Assembly: GCA_019752295.1 (NCBI GenBank)
Contig: JAIEMK010000050.1
Span: forward strand, 78,569 to 142,568
Origin: Chitinophagaceae bacterium
GTDB taxonomy: Bacteria > Bacteroidota > Bacteroidia > Chitinophagales > Chitinophagaceae
Direction: 5' to 3'
Length of the DNA stretch: 64,000 nucleotides
Part shown: positions 1-8,675 of the stretch, piece after piece
How the letters are laid out: each line of letters opens with the position of its first letter
How positions within the stretch are numbered: the first letter of the stretch is position 1
The notes under the pieces: generated by a model
What the model saw: only the letters and a program-made list of their open reading frames with translations
What the model was told of the DNA's origin: nothing
Databases searched by the model: none
Translations under genes and position numbers: made by a program

Positions 1-720
1 TGCATTTTGGCAAAAAGTCAGGCACAGTTGCCACATTATATTTTTGTTGTCTTTCCGTTAGCTGCAATTGTTACTGCAGTTTTTTTACACAAGATTTTTT
101 TTGTTTTGGGCAATAAATATTTTAAAAAAGCATTAACCATTCTGCATGGTTTGATCTTTGGCATTTTGTGGATAGCAGTAATTTTTTTAATGCGAATTCC
201 TTTTAAAGAAATCCCATTCTACGTTTTTGTGCTTGCCATTATTGGCTTAGCAGGCTATCTGTTTTTAGTTTTTACTAGCAATAAGTTTATAAAATTGCCT
301 CCCATCATTGTACTTTCACTGTATACCGTTATTGGAGTAAATTTTTTGTTAAGCAGTAATTTTTATCCTAATCTGCTGAAATTTCAGATGGGCAATACCG
401 CAGCTAACTTTATAAATCAATCAAACATCCCCAAAAATCAAACATACTTGCTGGCACCAACCGAAAGCCGGGCATTGCATTTTTACGGGCAACACATTTT
501 TGGGCATAAAAAAAATACAACTGAATTGCTTGCCAGTGATTTTGTAATTAGTTCAACAGATAGCATTCCTATTATTTTGGCAAAGTTTCCAAGGATGAAA
601 GTATTGCACAAAGGAGCCGATTTTTCGGTAAGCATGCTTTCAAAAGAATTTCTCGATCCGTCTACCAGAGAGCAGGCAATGGCACATTATGCAATTATTC
701 AATTGGAAGGGAAGCATTAA
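1..720 (+). CDS. GT39-like glycosyltransferase, C-terminal part (partial)
   Basis: The frame is open to the left edge of the window, so only about the last 239 residues are present. The visible part begins with a motif resembling the K-S/N-Q-x-P-H-Y-I segment seen in ArnT/PMT-like (GT39) membrane glycosyltransferases. Four hydrophobic segments follow, at about residues 13-37, 43-64, 73-91 and 100-118 of the fragment, and then a soluble C-terminal domain of about 120 residues. Family knowledge: such enzymes move a sugar from a polyprenyl-phosphate carrier to an acceptor on the periplasmic side of the inner membrane. The acceptor cannot be read from this fragment. The catalytic N-terminal loop with its acidic residues lies outside the window, so the assignment rests on topology and one motif. 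Confidence 0.65.
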   Translation, partial: CILAKSQAQLPHYIFVVFPLAAIVTAVFLHKIFFVLGNKYFKKALTILHGLIFGILWIAVIFLMRIPFKEIPFYVFVLAIIGLAGYLFLVFTSNKFIKLPPIIVLSLYTVIGVNFLLSSNFYPNLLKFQMGNTAANFINQSNIPKNQTYLLAPTESRALHFYGQHIFGHKKNTTELLASDFVISSTDSIPIILAKFPRMKVLHKGADFSVSMLSKEFLDPSTREQAMAHYAIIQLEGKH

Positions 721-753
721 ATTCACAGCAATTGATTAGTTTTGGGATAACCC

Positions 754-2040
754 ATGACTGAAGCTTTAATCATTTTAGGACTTATTTTATTCAATGGTCT
801 TTTCTCCATGGCGGAGATCGCCCTTGTGTCGGCACGTAAAGCGCGTTTGGAGGCACAGGCATTGAAAGGAGATCCCGATGCAGCAAGAGCATTGGAATTG
901 GCGAATCATCCCGATTCATTTTTATCAACTGTACAAATAGGTATTACGCTAACCGGTATTTTAACCGGTATCTATTCCGGTACCAGCTTTAAAGCTCCCC
1001 TGCAATCATGGATTGCGAATATTGATTTACTTAAACCATATAGTGGCACAATTGCAACTACTATCATCTTAATAATCATTACCTACCTCTCACTTGTTTT
1101 AGGTGAACTGGTGCCAAAGCGTTTGGGCCTGAGTAGTCCCGAATCTATCGCCAAAAAAGTGGCGGGTCCCATGCGCATTATATCATGGATCACTTATCCC
1201 TTTGTGTGGTTATTAATGAGATCATCTAATTTATTGGTTCGTTTGATGAATATTCAAACCAATGAAAATCAGGTTACCGAAGAAGAAATAAAAGCCATCA
1301 TCAATGAAGGCACAGAGCATGGTGCAATTGACGAAGCAGAACAAGAAATTATTGAACGCGTATTTCATTTAGGAGACAGAAATATCACTTCTTTAATGAC
1401 ACATCGAAGCGATATTGTTTGGATTGATAGCACTAAAAATATTGCACAGATTAAACTCATTATGCAGGATATTGTACACTCTGTTTATCCTGTTTGCGAT
1501 GGCGAAATTGATGATATCGTAGGGGTGGTATCAATCAAAGATTTTATCATTGCAAGTGATGAGATTTTTGTCAGGGATATTATGAAACCTGCAATGTATG
1601 TTCCTGAAAACAATACGGCATATCAGGTGCTCGAAAGATTCAAGCAAACTAAAATTCACCACTGTTTTATCGTGGATGAATATGGTACTGTATTGGGCAT
1701 GATTACACTAAACGATATTCTCGAGGCAATTGTTGGCGACATTCCACAACACGAAGACGAAGCCTTCGAAATAGTAGAACGTGAAGATGGTAGCTACTTG
1801 GTAGATGCACAAATTCCTTTTTACGATTTCCTTAGCCATTTTGATAAAACTGAATGGATGAAAGAAGGAGATCAGGATTTTGACACTCTCGCTGGATTTA
1901 TTATACATGAATTGGAACGAATTCCACAAATAGGCGAGAAGCTGAGCTGGAAAATTTTTGGTTTTGAAGTGATCGATATGGATAATCACAGGATTGATAA
2001 AGTGTTGGTGACTACTGATGTGGAACCAAGGGAGAGATGA
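754..2040 (+). CDS. CNNM/CBS-domain transporter-like protein (HlyC/CorC family)
   Basis: A 428-residue inner-membrane protein with the full three-part architecture of the hemolysin C/CorC family. The N-terminal CNNM membrane domain (about residues 1-185) carries the LGELVPKR signature near residue 120. Two CBS domains follow (about 203-330, with the typical ending FIVDEYGTVLGMITLNDILE), and then a CorC_HlyC regulatory domain (about 345-425). Family members are linked to Mg2+/Co2+ efflux or ion sensing through nucleotide binding at the CBS pair. The hemolysin name is historical and hemolysis should not be inferred. The length is normal and the ATG start is well supported by the M-x-A-L-x-I-L membrane segment. 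It starts 34 bp after the glycosyltransferase and may be co-transcribed with it. Confidence 0.9.
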   Translation: MTEALIILGLILFNGLFSMAEIALVSARKARLEAQALKGDPDAARALELANHPDSFLSTVQIGITLTGILTGIYSGTSFKAPLQSWIANIDLLKPYSGTIATTIILIIITYLSLVLGELVPKRLGLSSPESIAKKVAGPMRIISWITYPFVWLLMRSSNLLVRLMNIQTNENQVTEEEIKAIINEGTEHGAIDEAEQEIIERVFHLGDRNITSLMTHRSDIVWIDSTKNIAQIKLIMQDIVHSVYPVCDGEIDDIVGVVSIKDFIIASDEIFVRDIMKPAMYVPENNTAYQVLERFKQTKIHHCFIVDEYGTVLGMITLNDILEAIVGDIPQHEDEAFEIVEREDGSYLVDAQIPFYDFLSHFDKTEWMKEGDQDFDTLAGFIIHELERIPQIGEKLSWKIFGFEVIDMDNHRIDKVLVTTDVEPRER

Positions 2041-2045
2041 GGGAG

Positions 2046-2149
2046 TCAAAAGTCAAAAGTCAAAATTCAAAAGTCAAAATTGAAGAAGAATAAAAAATAA
2101 AAATAAAAGTAAAAATATTTCCCCTCCAAACCACGGTTTGGAGGGGAAA
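2046..2149. repeat. Composite intergenic repeat: TCAAAA tract plus CCCCTCC palindrome
   Basis: A tract of TCAAAAG/TCAAAAT units (2046-2085) is followed by an A-rich spacer. Then comes a palindrome at 2121-2146, with arms CCCCTCCAAACC and GGTTTGGAGGGG around an AC loop, extended by TTT/AAA to 2118-2149. The same order of parts occurs on the minus strand at 21265-21338, and the tract alone occurs in valS. As an RNA the palindrome could act as a terminator for the upstream CNNM gene, but the repetition shows it belongs to a dispersed repeat family. Confidence 0.8.
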
Positions 2150-2199
2150 TTTACAAACTAACGTACTCTCTTACCCTTAACCAAATCTTCCTAAAATAA

Positions 2200-2252
2200 A
2201 TCAGCGCAGATCCGTTTCATCAGCGTCATCCGCGTGCCATCAAAAACAACCT
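2200..2252. repeat. Dispersed repeat with GCGTCATCCGCGTGCCAT core, copy 1
   Basis: About 53 bp that reappear in inverted orientation at 27873-27925. The 18-base core GCGTCATCCGCGTGCCAT is identical in both copies, and the flanks (CAGATC upstream, AAAAACA.CCTC downstream) also align. It lies between the TCAAAA composite repeat and the end of the DUF6702 gene. Confidence 0.7.
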
Positions 2253-2265
2253 CTTAGAAGCAAAT

Positions 2266-2754
2266 TTAAAATTCAAAGCTGGTGCTTGTTTTTGGAAAAT
2301 CCAGTTTATAACTTTTTTCATTACCATTGGCCTTTACATGAAAAATATTACTCTGCAGGTTTTGGAAATCGTATAATAAATTACAATTAATATCCAGCTT
2401 TTTTAACTGTGTAATTTTTGGGATTTCAAAATAAATCCAAACACTTTCCATTTGAATTTCATGACCTACATACTGCATCGTAACAGCCTGATTGTTGATC
2501 TTCAGTTGTAGTTTTTGATTAATATAATTACTGATTTGTTTTTCGAGCAGTTGTTTATCGGCAGGATGTGCAATATCTACTTTACTGCTACTGTATTTCT
2601 GTAAGGTTTGCTCCAGATCGGGCGTGAATATGCGAATGCTTACTTCAACCGTAGCTTCCTTGACATTCTGATTGATATCTACAACAGAAACATAAAAAGG
2701 ATGGAAGATAGATATAATTGCCACCGAAAGCCATTGAACCAGACTATTTACCAT
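2266..2754 (-). CDS. DUF6702-like exported protein
   Basis: A 162-residue protein with a hydrophobic N-terminal segment (about residues 5-25, likely a signal peptide). The body is beta-rich with alternating polar and hydrophobic residues and has no catalytic motif that I recognise. It matches the look and the usual neighbourhood of DUF6702 proteins, which in Bacteroidota are commonly encoded beside HupE/UreJ and M1 peptidase genes, as here (divergent from HupE with a 54-bp gap). The function is unknown. The neighbourhood suggests a role with the HupE membrane protein in the envelope, but that is inference. Confidence 0.65.
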   Translation of the reverse strand: MVNSLVQWLSVAIISIFHPFYVSVVDINQNVKEATVEVSIRIFTPDLEQTLQKYSSSKVDIAHPADKQLLEKQISNYINQKLQLKINNQAVTMQYVGHEIQMESVWIYFEIPKITQLKKLDINCNLLYDFQNLQSNIFHVKANGNEKSYKLDFPKTSTSFEF

Positions 2755-2808
2755 TCAACAAGTTTTTTTTTACGCTACAAATGTCATGATTAATTTGAAA
2801 CTTCACTT

Positions 2809-3438
2809 ATGAATGATTTTAGACTTTATTTGGAAACCGGGTTTCAGCACATTGCAAATTGGAGGGGGAATACCCCGATACTGCAGCAGCTTGCCAGTAT
2901 CCCTACGAGCGACCATATTCTTTTTCTTCTGGCTCTTACCATACGTTATCAGTTTGCAGACTGGAAAAAAATTCTGGTTCTCATTACTGCATTTACAATT
3001 GGTCATAGCATTACACTGGCATTAAGCGTATTAAATATTGTTGCCTATTCGGTAAATTGGATTGAATTTTTGATACCGGTAACAATTCTGATAACAGCCT
3101 TCAGTAATTTGTTCGTCAAGAAATTTGTATTCAAAACAAAATTTCCTCCTATCTATTTCATGGCTTTGTTTTTCGGATTGATTCATGGACTTGGGTTCAG
3201 TAGTTACCTAAAAAGCCTTCTTGGTAGGAATCAAAGTATTTTAACGCAATTACTGGCATTTAATATCGGACTTGAATTAGGGCAAATACTAATTGTTCTG
3301 ATCATCTTAATTATATCTTTTGTTTTTGTAGCACTAATAAAAGTAAACAGAAGGGAATACCTTTTATTTATTAGCGCTGCCGTTTTTGCATTGGCTTTGA
3401 ATATGGCATTGGATAGAATTCACAGTATCACTTTTTAA
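2809..3438 (+). CDS. HupE/UreJ family membrane protein
   Basis: A 209-residue protein with about six or seven membrane segments. Two family signatures are visible: the D-H-I-L-F-L-L-A-L segment near residues 35-43 and F-G-L-I-H-G-L-G-F-S near residues 122-131. Both carry the histidines thought to bind metal. HupE/UreJ proteins are nickel (or cobalt) permeases when found with hydrogenase or urease operons. No hydrogenase or urease gene lies in this window, so the transported metal is unclear. The gene starts 54 bp from the divergent DUF6702 gene and ends 11 bp before the M1 peptidase gene, so those two are probably one transcript. Confidence 0.85.
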   Translation: MNDFRLYLETGFQHIANWRGNTPILQQLASIPTSDHILFLLALTIRYQFADWKKILVLITAFTIGHSITLALSVLNIVAYSVNWIEFLIPVTILITAFSNLFVKKFVFKTKFPPIYFMALFFGLIHGLGFSSYLKSLLGRNQSILTQLLAFNIGLELGQILIVLIILIISFVFVALIKVNRREYLLFISAAVFALALNMALDRIHSITF

Positions 3439-3449
3439 ACTATACAGCT

Positions 3450-5867
3450 ATGAGAAAATTAGCCTTCATTGGATTGTTTTTATTGGGTGTTTGCAGTTTG
3501 CAAGCACAGAATATTATGAACAATCCAACCTCGAACCACGGAAATAAGTTCGAGCAATTGGGTACTATTCTACCCACACCAAATGAATACAGAACTGCAA
3601 GTGGCGCTCCGGGCCCCAAGTATTGGCAGCAAAGAGTTGACTACAATATTAAATGCGAACTCGACGAGCCAAACCTTACTTTAAAAGGAAGTGAAACAAT
3701 TACTTATTACAACAACTCTCCCGATGTGTTAACCTATTTATGGTTACAGCTCGATGAGAATGAACATAGTACTGTAAACAACGCAGGCTATCAGTTCAGT
3801 AATACGCTTGGTAAACAATTTTCTTCAACACAGGTGGATGGAATGATGGATGCAAGCAAAGACAATGGGTATGGTGATATTATCACTAAACTTACAGATG
3901 CGGCAGGAAAGAATTTGAAATTCCTGATCAATAAAACCATGATGCGCGTTGATTTACCTGCTGCTTTAAAACCCGGACAAAAATTTGTTTTTAACCTCGA
4001 TTGGCACTATAAAATTTCTAACAGAATGGTAATGGGCGGTCGTGGAGGATATGAAATGTTCCCGGAAGACGGCAACGCTTTCTTTACAATGTCGCAATGG
4101 TATCCTCGCCTATGTGTGTACAGCGATTTTCAGGGATGGCAACACCATCAGTTTACTGGCCGCGGAGAATTTGCACTCACATTTGGTAATTTCAACGTTT
4201 CGATGACGGTACCAGCAGATCATACTGTATTAAGTACCGGAGAATGCCAGAACTACGCACAGGTTTTATCGGCTGCACAACTGGGCCGTTGGAATCAGGC
4301 TTTGAATGCTAAAGAACCCGTTGAGATCGTAACACTCAATGAAGCAAAAAAAGCGGAACAACAAAAAAGTACTGCCAAAAAAACATGGACCTATAAAGCC
4401 GATAATGTTCGCGATTTTGCATGGACTAGTTCCCGTAAAATAATATGGGATGCAATGCCTGTATATGTTGAAGGCAAGAAAGTAATGTGCATGAGCGGCT
4501 ATCCTAAAGAGGCTTATGGACTGTATCGTAAATTTTCAACCAAAGTAGTTGCACATACTATTAAATCGTATTCTAAGTTTTCTATACCGTATCCTTATCC
4601 GGTAGCTCAAAGTATTGAAGCTTCAAGTGGTATGGAATATCCGATGATATGCTTTAACAACGGACGCACAGAGAAAGATGGCTCTTATAGTGAAGCCACC
4701 AAGCATAGTATGCTGGGAGTAATTATTCATGAAGTAGGACACAATTTCTTCCCGATGATTGTAAACAGCGATGAGCGTCAGTGGAGTTGGATGGATGAAG
4801 GATTGAATTCATTTGTGGAATACCTCACCGAAGAATTATACGATAATAAATATCCTTCAAGGGGCAAGGGGGCGGCTTACCAGATAGCCGATTATATGCG
4901 CCTTCCTAAAGAACAGTTGGAACCTATTATGACCAATAGCGAAAACATTGTTTTATTTGGACCGAATGCTTACACCAAACCAGCAACCGGATTGAACATT
5001 CTGCGCGAGACGATTATGGGTAGGGAATTGTTCGACTATAGTTTCAAAGAATATGCACGTCGTTGGGCTTTTAAGCACCCTACACCAGCCGATCTGTTCA
5101 GAACCATGGAAGATGCCAGTGCAGAAGATCTTGACTGGTTTTGGAGGGGATGGTTTTATGGTATTGAGCCTTGTGATATCTCAATCGATACCGTAAAACA
5201 GGCTGTGTTTGATCCGAATATGGTAGCACAAGCTGGTATGCAGTCTGGAAGAGGTGGAGCTCCTCAATCCGTATCTTCAGATGGCAAAGTGTCTTTAGCC
5301 AAACCCATGATTACTCCTGATGACCTTTCAAAACAACGTAACAGAGAAGATAAACGTATTATTTTCTTAACAGATGCTGATACTACTTTAAGAGATTTCT
5401 ATTGGCGTTACGTGAGGGGCATTGAGCCATATGATACTACAAGGTATAAACTTGGTCCAGCAAACAATTCTCCAGATCCTTTAGACGATGCAGCTAAAGC
5501 TAAGTATGCCAACGTGAATTTGTATGAAATTACTTTCCTGAATAAAGGTGGTTTGGTAATGCCCATCATCGTTGAATTTAGTTTTGAAGATGGTACCAAA
5601 CAGATAGAAAGAATTCCTGCACAAGTTTGGCGCTTAAATGAAAATAAAGTAACCAAAGTTTTTCTGACCAATAAAAAAGCTACCGGCATTAAATTAGATC
5701 CAATGCGCGAAACCGCCGATATTGATGAGAGCAATAATGTTTGGCCCAAACTTGCCAATACAGAGCCTAGCAAATTTGCCATCTTTAAGGCAAAAACCGG
5801 AGCAAGTAGAGGACAGAGTACAGGCATCAATCCAATGCAAAAAGCAATGGAGAAAAAAGCCCAGTAA
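3450..5867 (+). CDS. Secreted M1-family zinc metallopeptidase
   Basis: An 805-residue protein with a signal peptide (residues 1-19, ending LQAQ). The zinc site HEVGH lies at 427-431, and the third ligand, E450, follows 18 residues later in WMDEGLNSF, the exact M1 spacing. The exopeptidase motif usually written GAMEN appears here as G-M-E-Y-P (394-398). An N-terminal beta domain precedes the catalytic domain, and a C-terminal region of about 250 residues contains a low-complexity GRGGAPQ stretch. M1 enzymes remove N-terminal residues from peptides. The export signal implies nutrient peptide processing in the periplasm or at the surface. The gene is 11 bp downstream of HupE. The altered GAMEN residues mean the substrate preference cannot be predicted. 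Confidence 0.9.
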   Translation: MRKLAFIGLFLLGVCSLQAQNIMNNPTSNHGNKFEQLGTILPTPNEYRTASGAPGPKYWQQRVDYNIKCELDEPNLTLKGSETITYYNNSPDVLTYLWLQLDENEHSTVNNAGYQFSNTLGKQFSSTQVDGMMDASKDNGYGDIITKLTDAAGKNLKFLINKTMMRVDLPAALKPGQKFVFNLDWHYKISNRMVMGGRGGYEMFPEDGNAFFTMSQWYPRLCVYSDFQGWQHHQFTGRGEFALTFGNFNVSMTVPADHTVLSTGECQNYAQVLSAAQLGRWNQALNAKEPVEIVTLNEAKKAEQQKSTAKKTWTYKADNVRDFAWTSSRKIIWDAMPVYVEGKKVMCMSGYPKEAYGLYRKFSTKVVAHTIKSYSKFSIPYPYPVAQSIEASSGMEYPMICFNNGRTEKDGSYSEATKHSMLGVIIHEVGHNFFPMIVNSDERQWSWMDEGLNSFVEYLTEELYDNKYPSRGKGAAYQIADYMRLPKEQLEPIMTNSENIVLFGPNAYTKPATGLNILRETIMGRELFDYSFKEYARRWAFKHPTPADLFRTMEDASAEDLDWFWRGWFYGIEPCDISIDTVKQAVFDPNMVAQAGMQSGRGGAPQSVSSDGKVSLAKPMITPDDLSKQRNREDKRIIFLTDADTTLRDFYWRYVRGIEPYDTTRYKLGPANNSPDPLDDAAKAKYANVNLYEITFLNKGGLVMPIIVEFSFEDGTKQIERIPAQVWRLNENKVTKVFLTNKKATGIKLDPMRETADIDESNNVWPKLANTEPSKFAIFKAKTGASRGQSTGINPMQKAMEKKAQ

Positions 5868-5899
5868 AAAGATTACTATAAATTTTCTGTTGAATATTG

Positions 5900-5936
5900 A
5901 AGTCACTTGATTAATTTCAGGTGACTTTAATTTTTA
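5900..5936 (+). terminator. Intrinsic terminator after the M1 peptidase
   Basis: AAGTCAC (5900-5906) pairs with GTGACTT (5921-5927) around a 14-base loop and is followed by a T-rich run. It lies 33 bp past the peptidase stop and just before the esterase start, so the esterase probably has its own promoter. Confidence 0.7.
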
Positions 5937-5940
5937 TAGT

Positions 5941-6750
5941 ATGCAAAGGATTTTATTGTTTCTTTTAGTTTTAGTTGCCAGTAGTTCAAAACTTTTTGCG
6001 GCAGTAGATACTGTTACGATCTATAGTAATAGTTTGCATAAAAACGTAAAATTCGTGGTTGTACAACCCCAAAACGAGAGTAAAGCTTTACCAACAGTAT
6101 ATCTCTTAAACGGGTATGGCGGAAATTATGCACAGTGGCCAAAATTTATTCCCGACCTGCAACAAAAAGCAGACGCGCTGGGGATGATATTTGTTTGCCC
6201 TGATGGAGCAAATAGTTGGTATTTCGATAGCCCGATCGATTCAAGCTTCCGTTATGAATCGTATATCATTAAAGACCTGGTACCCTATGTTGATCAACAC
6301 TATAAAACCATTGCTCAAAAATCGGGGAGGGCCATCACAGGTTTGAGTATGGGTGGTCATGGCGGATTGTATTTATCAGTTCGTCATACCGATATTTTCG
6401 GAGCAGGTGGAAGTACAAGCGGCGGTGTTGATTTTCGCCCATTTCCAAATAACTGGGAGATCAAAAAAGCATTGGGAGATTATGAAACCAATACAGCTAT
6501 TTGGGATGATCACACAGTAGTTAAAGCAGTTGAAAGCCTGAAAAATAATGAGCTCAAAATTATTTTTGATTGTGGCTTGGGCGATTTCTTTTTAAAAGTA
6601 AATAGAAGCCTTCACGAAAAATTAATGGTTCTTAAAATCGATCATGATTATATCGAAAGACCCGGGGAACATAATCAGCCTTACTGGAAAAACAGTATCG
6701 ATTATCAATTATTATTTTTCAAAAAATATTTCGACAGTACTGCAAAATAA
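5941..6750 (+). CDS. Secreted alpha/beta-hydrolase esterase (esterase D/PF00756 type)
   Basis: A 269-residue protein with a signal peptide (about residues 1-20, ending KLFAA). The nucleophile elbow is G-L-S-M-G-G-H-G with Ser136, a likely acid lies in DCGLGDFF (near 207-212), and the catalytic His is H244 in PGEHNQPYW. The oxyanion region reads LLNGYGGNYAQW. This pattern is the esterase D/antigen 85-like fold used by feruloyl and acetyl-xylan esterases and by S-formylglutathione hydrolase. The signal peptide argues against the last. It is probably a periplasmic or secreted carboxylesterase. No polysaccharide-utilisation genes are adjacent, so the substrate is open. Confidence 0.85.
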   Translation: MQRILLFLLVLVASSSKLFAAVDTVTIYSNSLHKNVKFVVVQPQNESKALPTVYLLNGYGGNYAQWPKFIPDLQQKADALGMIFVCPDGANSWYFDSPIDSSFRYESYIIKDLVPYVDQHYKTIAQKSGRAITGLSMGGHGGLYLSVRHTDIFGAGGSTSGGVDFRPFPNNWEIKKALGDYETNTAIWDDHTVVKAVESLKNNELKIIFDCGLGDFFLKVNRSLHEKLMVLKIDHDYIERPGEHNQPYWKNSIDYQLLFFKKYFDSTAK

Positions 6751-6778
6751 AAAGCAACTCGAAATTGAGTCGCTTTTA
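6748..6778. terminator. Bidirectional terminator between esterase and heme lipoprotein genes
   Basis: AAAAGCAACTC and TGAGTCGCTTTT form a stem with one mismatch around a short loop. A and T runs on both sides let it stop transcription from the esterase (+) and from the heme lipoprotein operon (-). Confidence 0.65.
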
Positions 6779-6810
6779 TGAGAATGCAAGCCGATAGCAA
6801 GCGATTGCCC

Positions 6811-7419
6811 CTAATCACTGTATCTGCCACCTGCATTAACCCAATCGGTTATTATCTTCATGTCGGCTGCGCTTAATTTTCCACCCTGAGGCATAAAAGA
6901 TGGAGTGCCGTCAACAGTTCTGGTTTTTATTTTGTCCTTATTTGAAATAACGATACAGTCGTTAGTCCAGTCTTTTCCTGCTGCTGCACCAGCGCCTGAA
7001 TGACAACTAATGCAATTCGTATTAAGTAAATTTCTAACTGCCGCAAAGAAAGGCCCTGATGCGGCTTTTGAAACAGTAACTTTTGCCGACTGAACGCATC
7101 CGCCTGCATCTTTTACAGATACCGTATGATCTCCAACAGTAGCATTACTAAAATCGCTTGAAACCTGGAATACACCCCCATCAATACTATAAGTGAATCC
7201 GGTACTACCCGAAGCTGTTACGGAAACTTTTCCTCCACTACATGGATCTGCGGCAGTGGCTGAGCCTGATACAGTAACAGTTTTGCCTGCACATGGATCT
7301 GCAGCCGGGGGAGGAGTAGCGGGAGTGTCGCCGCCTTTACTACACGCATACAAAACAACAACGATGGTTAAGATACCGGCAGTTGAAGCCAGAAGAGATT
7401 TAAAACTTTTAGTTTTCAT
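6811..7419 (-). CDS. Lipoprotein with SprB-like domain and c-type heme site
   Basis: A 202-residue protein with a lipoprotein signal (LYAC, acylated Cys26) and a Pro/Ala linker. A beta-rich region with repeated D-P-C-x-G-G-K-V-S-V and DGG patterns (about 40-115) resembles the short SprB-like repeats of Bacteroidota surface proteins. The C-terminal region carries CISCH (136-140), a covalent heme c site, with a possible axial Met176 in SFMPQGG. It is most likely a mono-heme electron-transfer lipoprotein. It is last in a minus-strand run after the sigma factor and the membrane/barrel protein, 14 bp behind the latter. An orphan cytochrome domain in an ECF sigma operon is unusual. The partner oxidoreductase is not visible. 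Confidence 0.75.
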   Translation of the reverse strand: MKTKSFKSLLASTAGILTIVVVLYACSKGGDTPATPPPAADPCAGKTVTVSGSATAADPCSGGKVSVTASGSTGFTYSIDGGVFQVSSDFSNATVGDHTVSVKDAGGCVQSAKVTVSKAASGPFFAAVRNLLNTNCISCHSGAGAAAGKDWTNDCIVISNKDKIKTRTVDGTPSFMPQGGKLSAADMKIITDWVNAGGRYSD

Positions 7420-7433
7420 CGATTTAAAATTGG

Positions 7434-8675
7434 TTACTGATGAAAACGAGATGATTGCTTTTTAGGTTGCCTGTATTGTACAGAAAAATTTACACCATAA
7501 CTGCTTAACTGAATATTTCCAAGTCCTACACCTCCTAGCGGAATTTTTGCATAAGGCTCAATAATGCTTGTTAGTTTTTTTGAAATTGGTTTTTCTATCC
7601 CCGCAGAAATATGTACCAGCGCAAATAAGTGCTGATCTGTAGAACTATAATCTACCGTTTTTTTATAGGTTTGACTGTTTACATAATATTCATAAGTGTA
7701 GTTCTCTCTTTTCATAAAGTACGACGATGATCCCAGACTAATAAATGCATTCGTTTTTCCATCGCCGGTAAAATGGTAAGTTCCTATAATCGGCACTTCC
7801 CACATTTTACAAAAACCATCAACAGTTTCTAATTTAAAATAACTAATCCAGCTTCCTTTCGGAGGATGAAAATCAGCACCATTCATTTTATAATTCTTTT
7901 TGGTGTACACGGCCCCGGATTGTAACGACCAGTGTTTATTAAACCGGTATCCGATTGTTCCGCCGATATTGTATCCCGCCGATGAACCATAATGATACTT
8001 AACAGTACTTACATCCACCCCGGCAGTAAGGCCAACAAAAAATCCTTTATGGGTATCTGTGATTTTAATTTTGCCCGATTTAGTTTCTTTAGAATTTGTT
8101 TCTGTAGCAGTAGTATTGTCGGTGGGTGTAGGGCTCTCTGACGCAACTGGTATTGATGTTGTAGCAGGCGGATCGTTCTTCGCAATAGCCTTGCTTTCTG
8201 TTGCAATTTCTTTTTGTAAAGGTTGTGTAAGCTCTTGAAATAGGGGAGCTGCTTTTGTTTCCTGCTTGTTTTGAGGGGTTACAAAATTTGGTTTGATATT
8301 TTTATTTTGCTGAATATTTTTATTAACAAGCTCCGCTTTTGCAGTTTGTTCAGTAAGCTTATTGTAAGGATTGATAATTTCTTTTTCTTTGACGATACTA
8401 TTCTGAGCCGGCTTGATTGGGTTTGTTATAACTGGGTTCGTGTTTTTAGAGTTTGAATTGGTTGATGGATTGGTCAACCAGAATATACCAATTGCAGCAG
8501 CAATTCCTAATGGAAGAAACCACCAGATAATTGCTCTTCTCTTTTTTTGCTGCGGTAATTCTTTATCTAATACACGCTGCATCTTGTCCCAGTTGGCTTT
8601 GCCCGGAGCTTCGTAAGCTTCGGAAGCCAGTCTGGTTATTTGATCCAGTTCGTTATCGTTATCGAAACTATGCAT
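7434..8675 (-). CDS. Anti-sigma-like inner-membrane protein with C-terminal beta-barrel domain
   Basis: A 413-residue protein in three parts. Residues 1-47 are a charged cytoplasmic-looking segment ending in KKRR. Residues 48-67 are one hydrophobic membrane helix, followed by a Pro/Thr/Gln/Lys-rich, apparently disordered linker (68-209). Residues 210-413 look like a small outer-membrane beta-barrel (GFFVGLTAGVDVS, GGTIGYRFNKHWSLQSGAVY, alternating strands to a C-terminal SVQYRQ). Its start overlaps the end of the upstream sigma factor gene by 8 bp, a typical sigma/anti-sigma arrangement. By position it is inferred to hold the sigma factor at the membrane. The barrel assignment rests on strand pattern only. 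The C-terminal domain could instead be a soluble periplasmic beta domain. Confidence 0.65.
   Translation of the reverse strand: MHSFDNDNELDQITRLASEAYEAPGKANWDKMQRVLDKELPQQKKRRAIIWWFLPLGIAAAIGIFWLTNPSTNSNSKNTNPVITNPIKPAQNSIVKEKEIINPYNKLTEQTAKAELVNKNIQQNKNIKPNFVTPQNKQETKAAPLFQELTQPLQKEIATESKAIAKNDPPATTSIPVASESPTPTDNTTATETNSKETKSGKIKITDTHKGFFVGLTAGVDVSTVKYHYGSSAGYNIGGTIGYRFNKHWSLQSGAVYTKKNYKMNGADFHPPKGSWISYFKLETVDGFCKMWEVPIIGTYHFTGDGKTNAFISLGSSSYFMKRENYTYEYYVNSQTYKKTVDYSSTDQHLFALVHISAGIEKPISKKLTSIIEPYAKIPLGGVGLGNIQLSSYGVNFSVQYRQPKKQSSRFHQ

Noticed and set aside
1708..2049. 113-residue open frame opposite the CNNM gene
   Set aside because: Antisense shadow covering the conserved CBS and CorC domains, with no signal or family match.
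5408..5830. 140-residue open frame opposite the M1 peptidase
   Set aside because: Antisense shadow in a region with good coding evidence on the plus strand.
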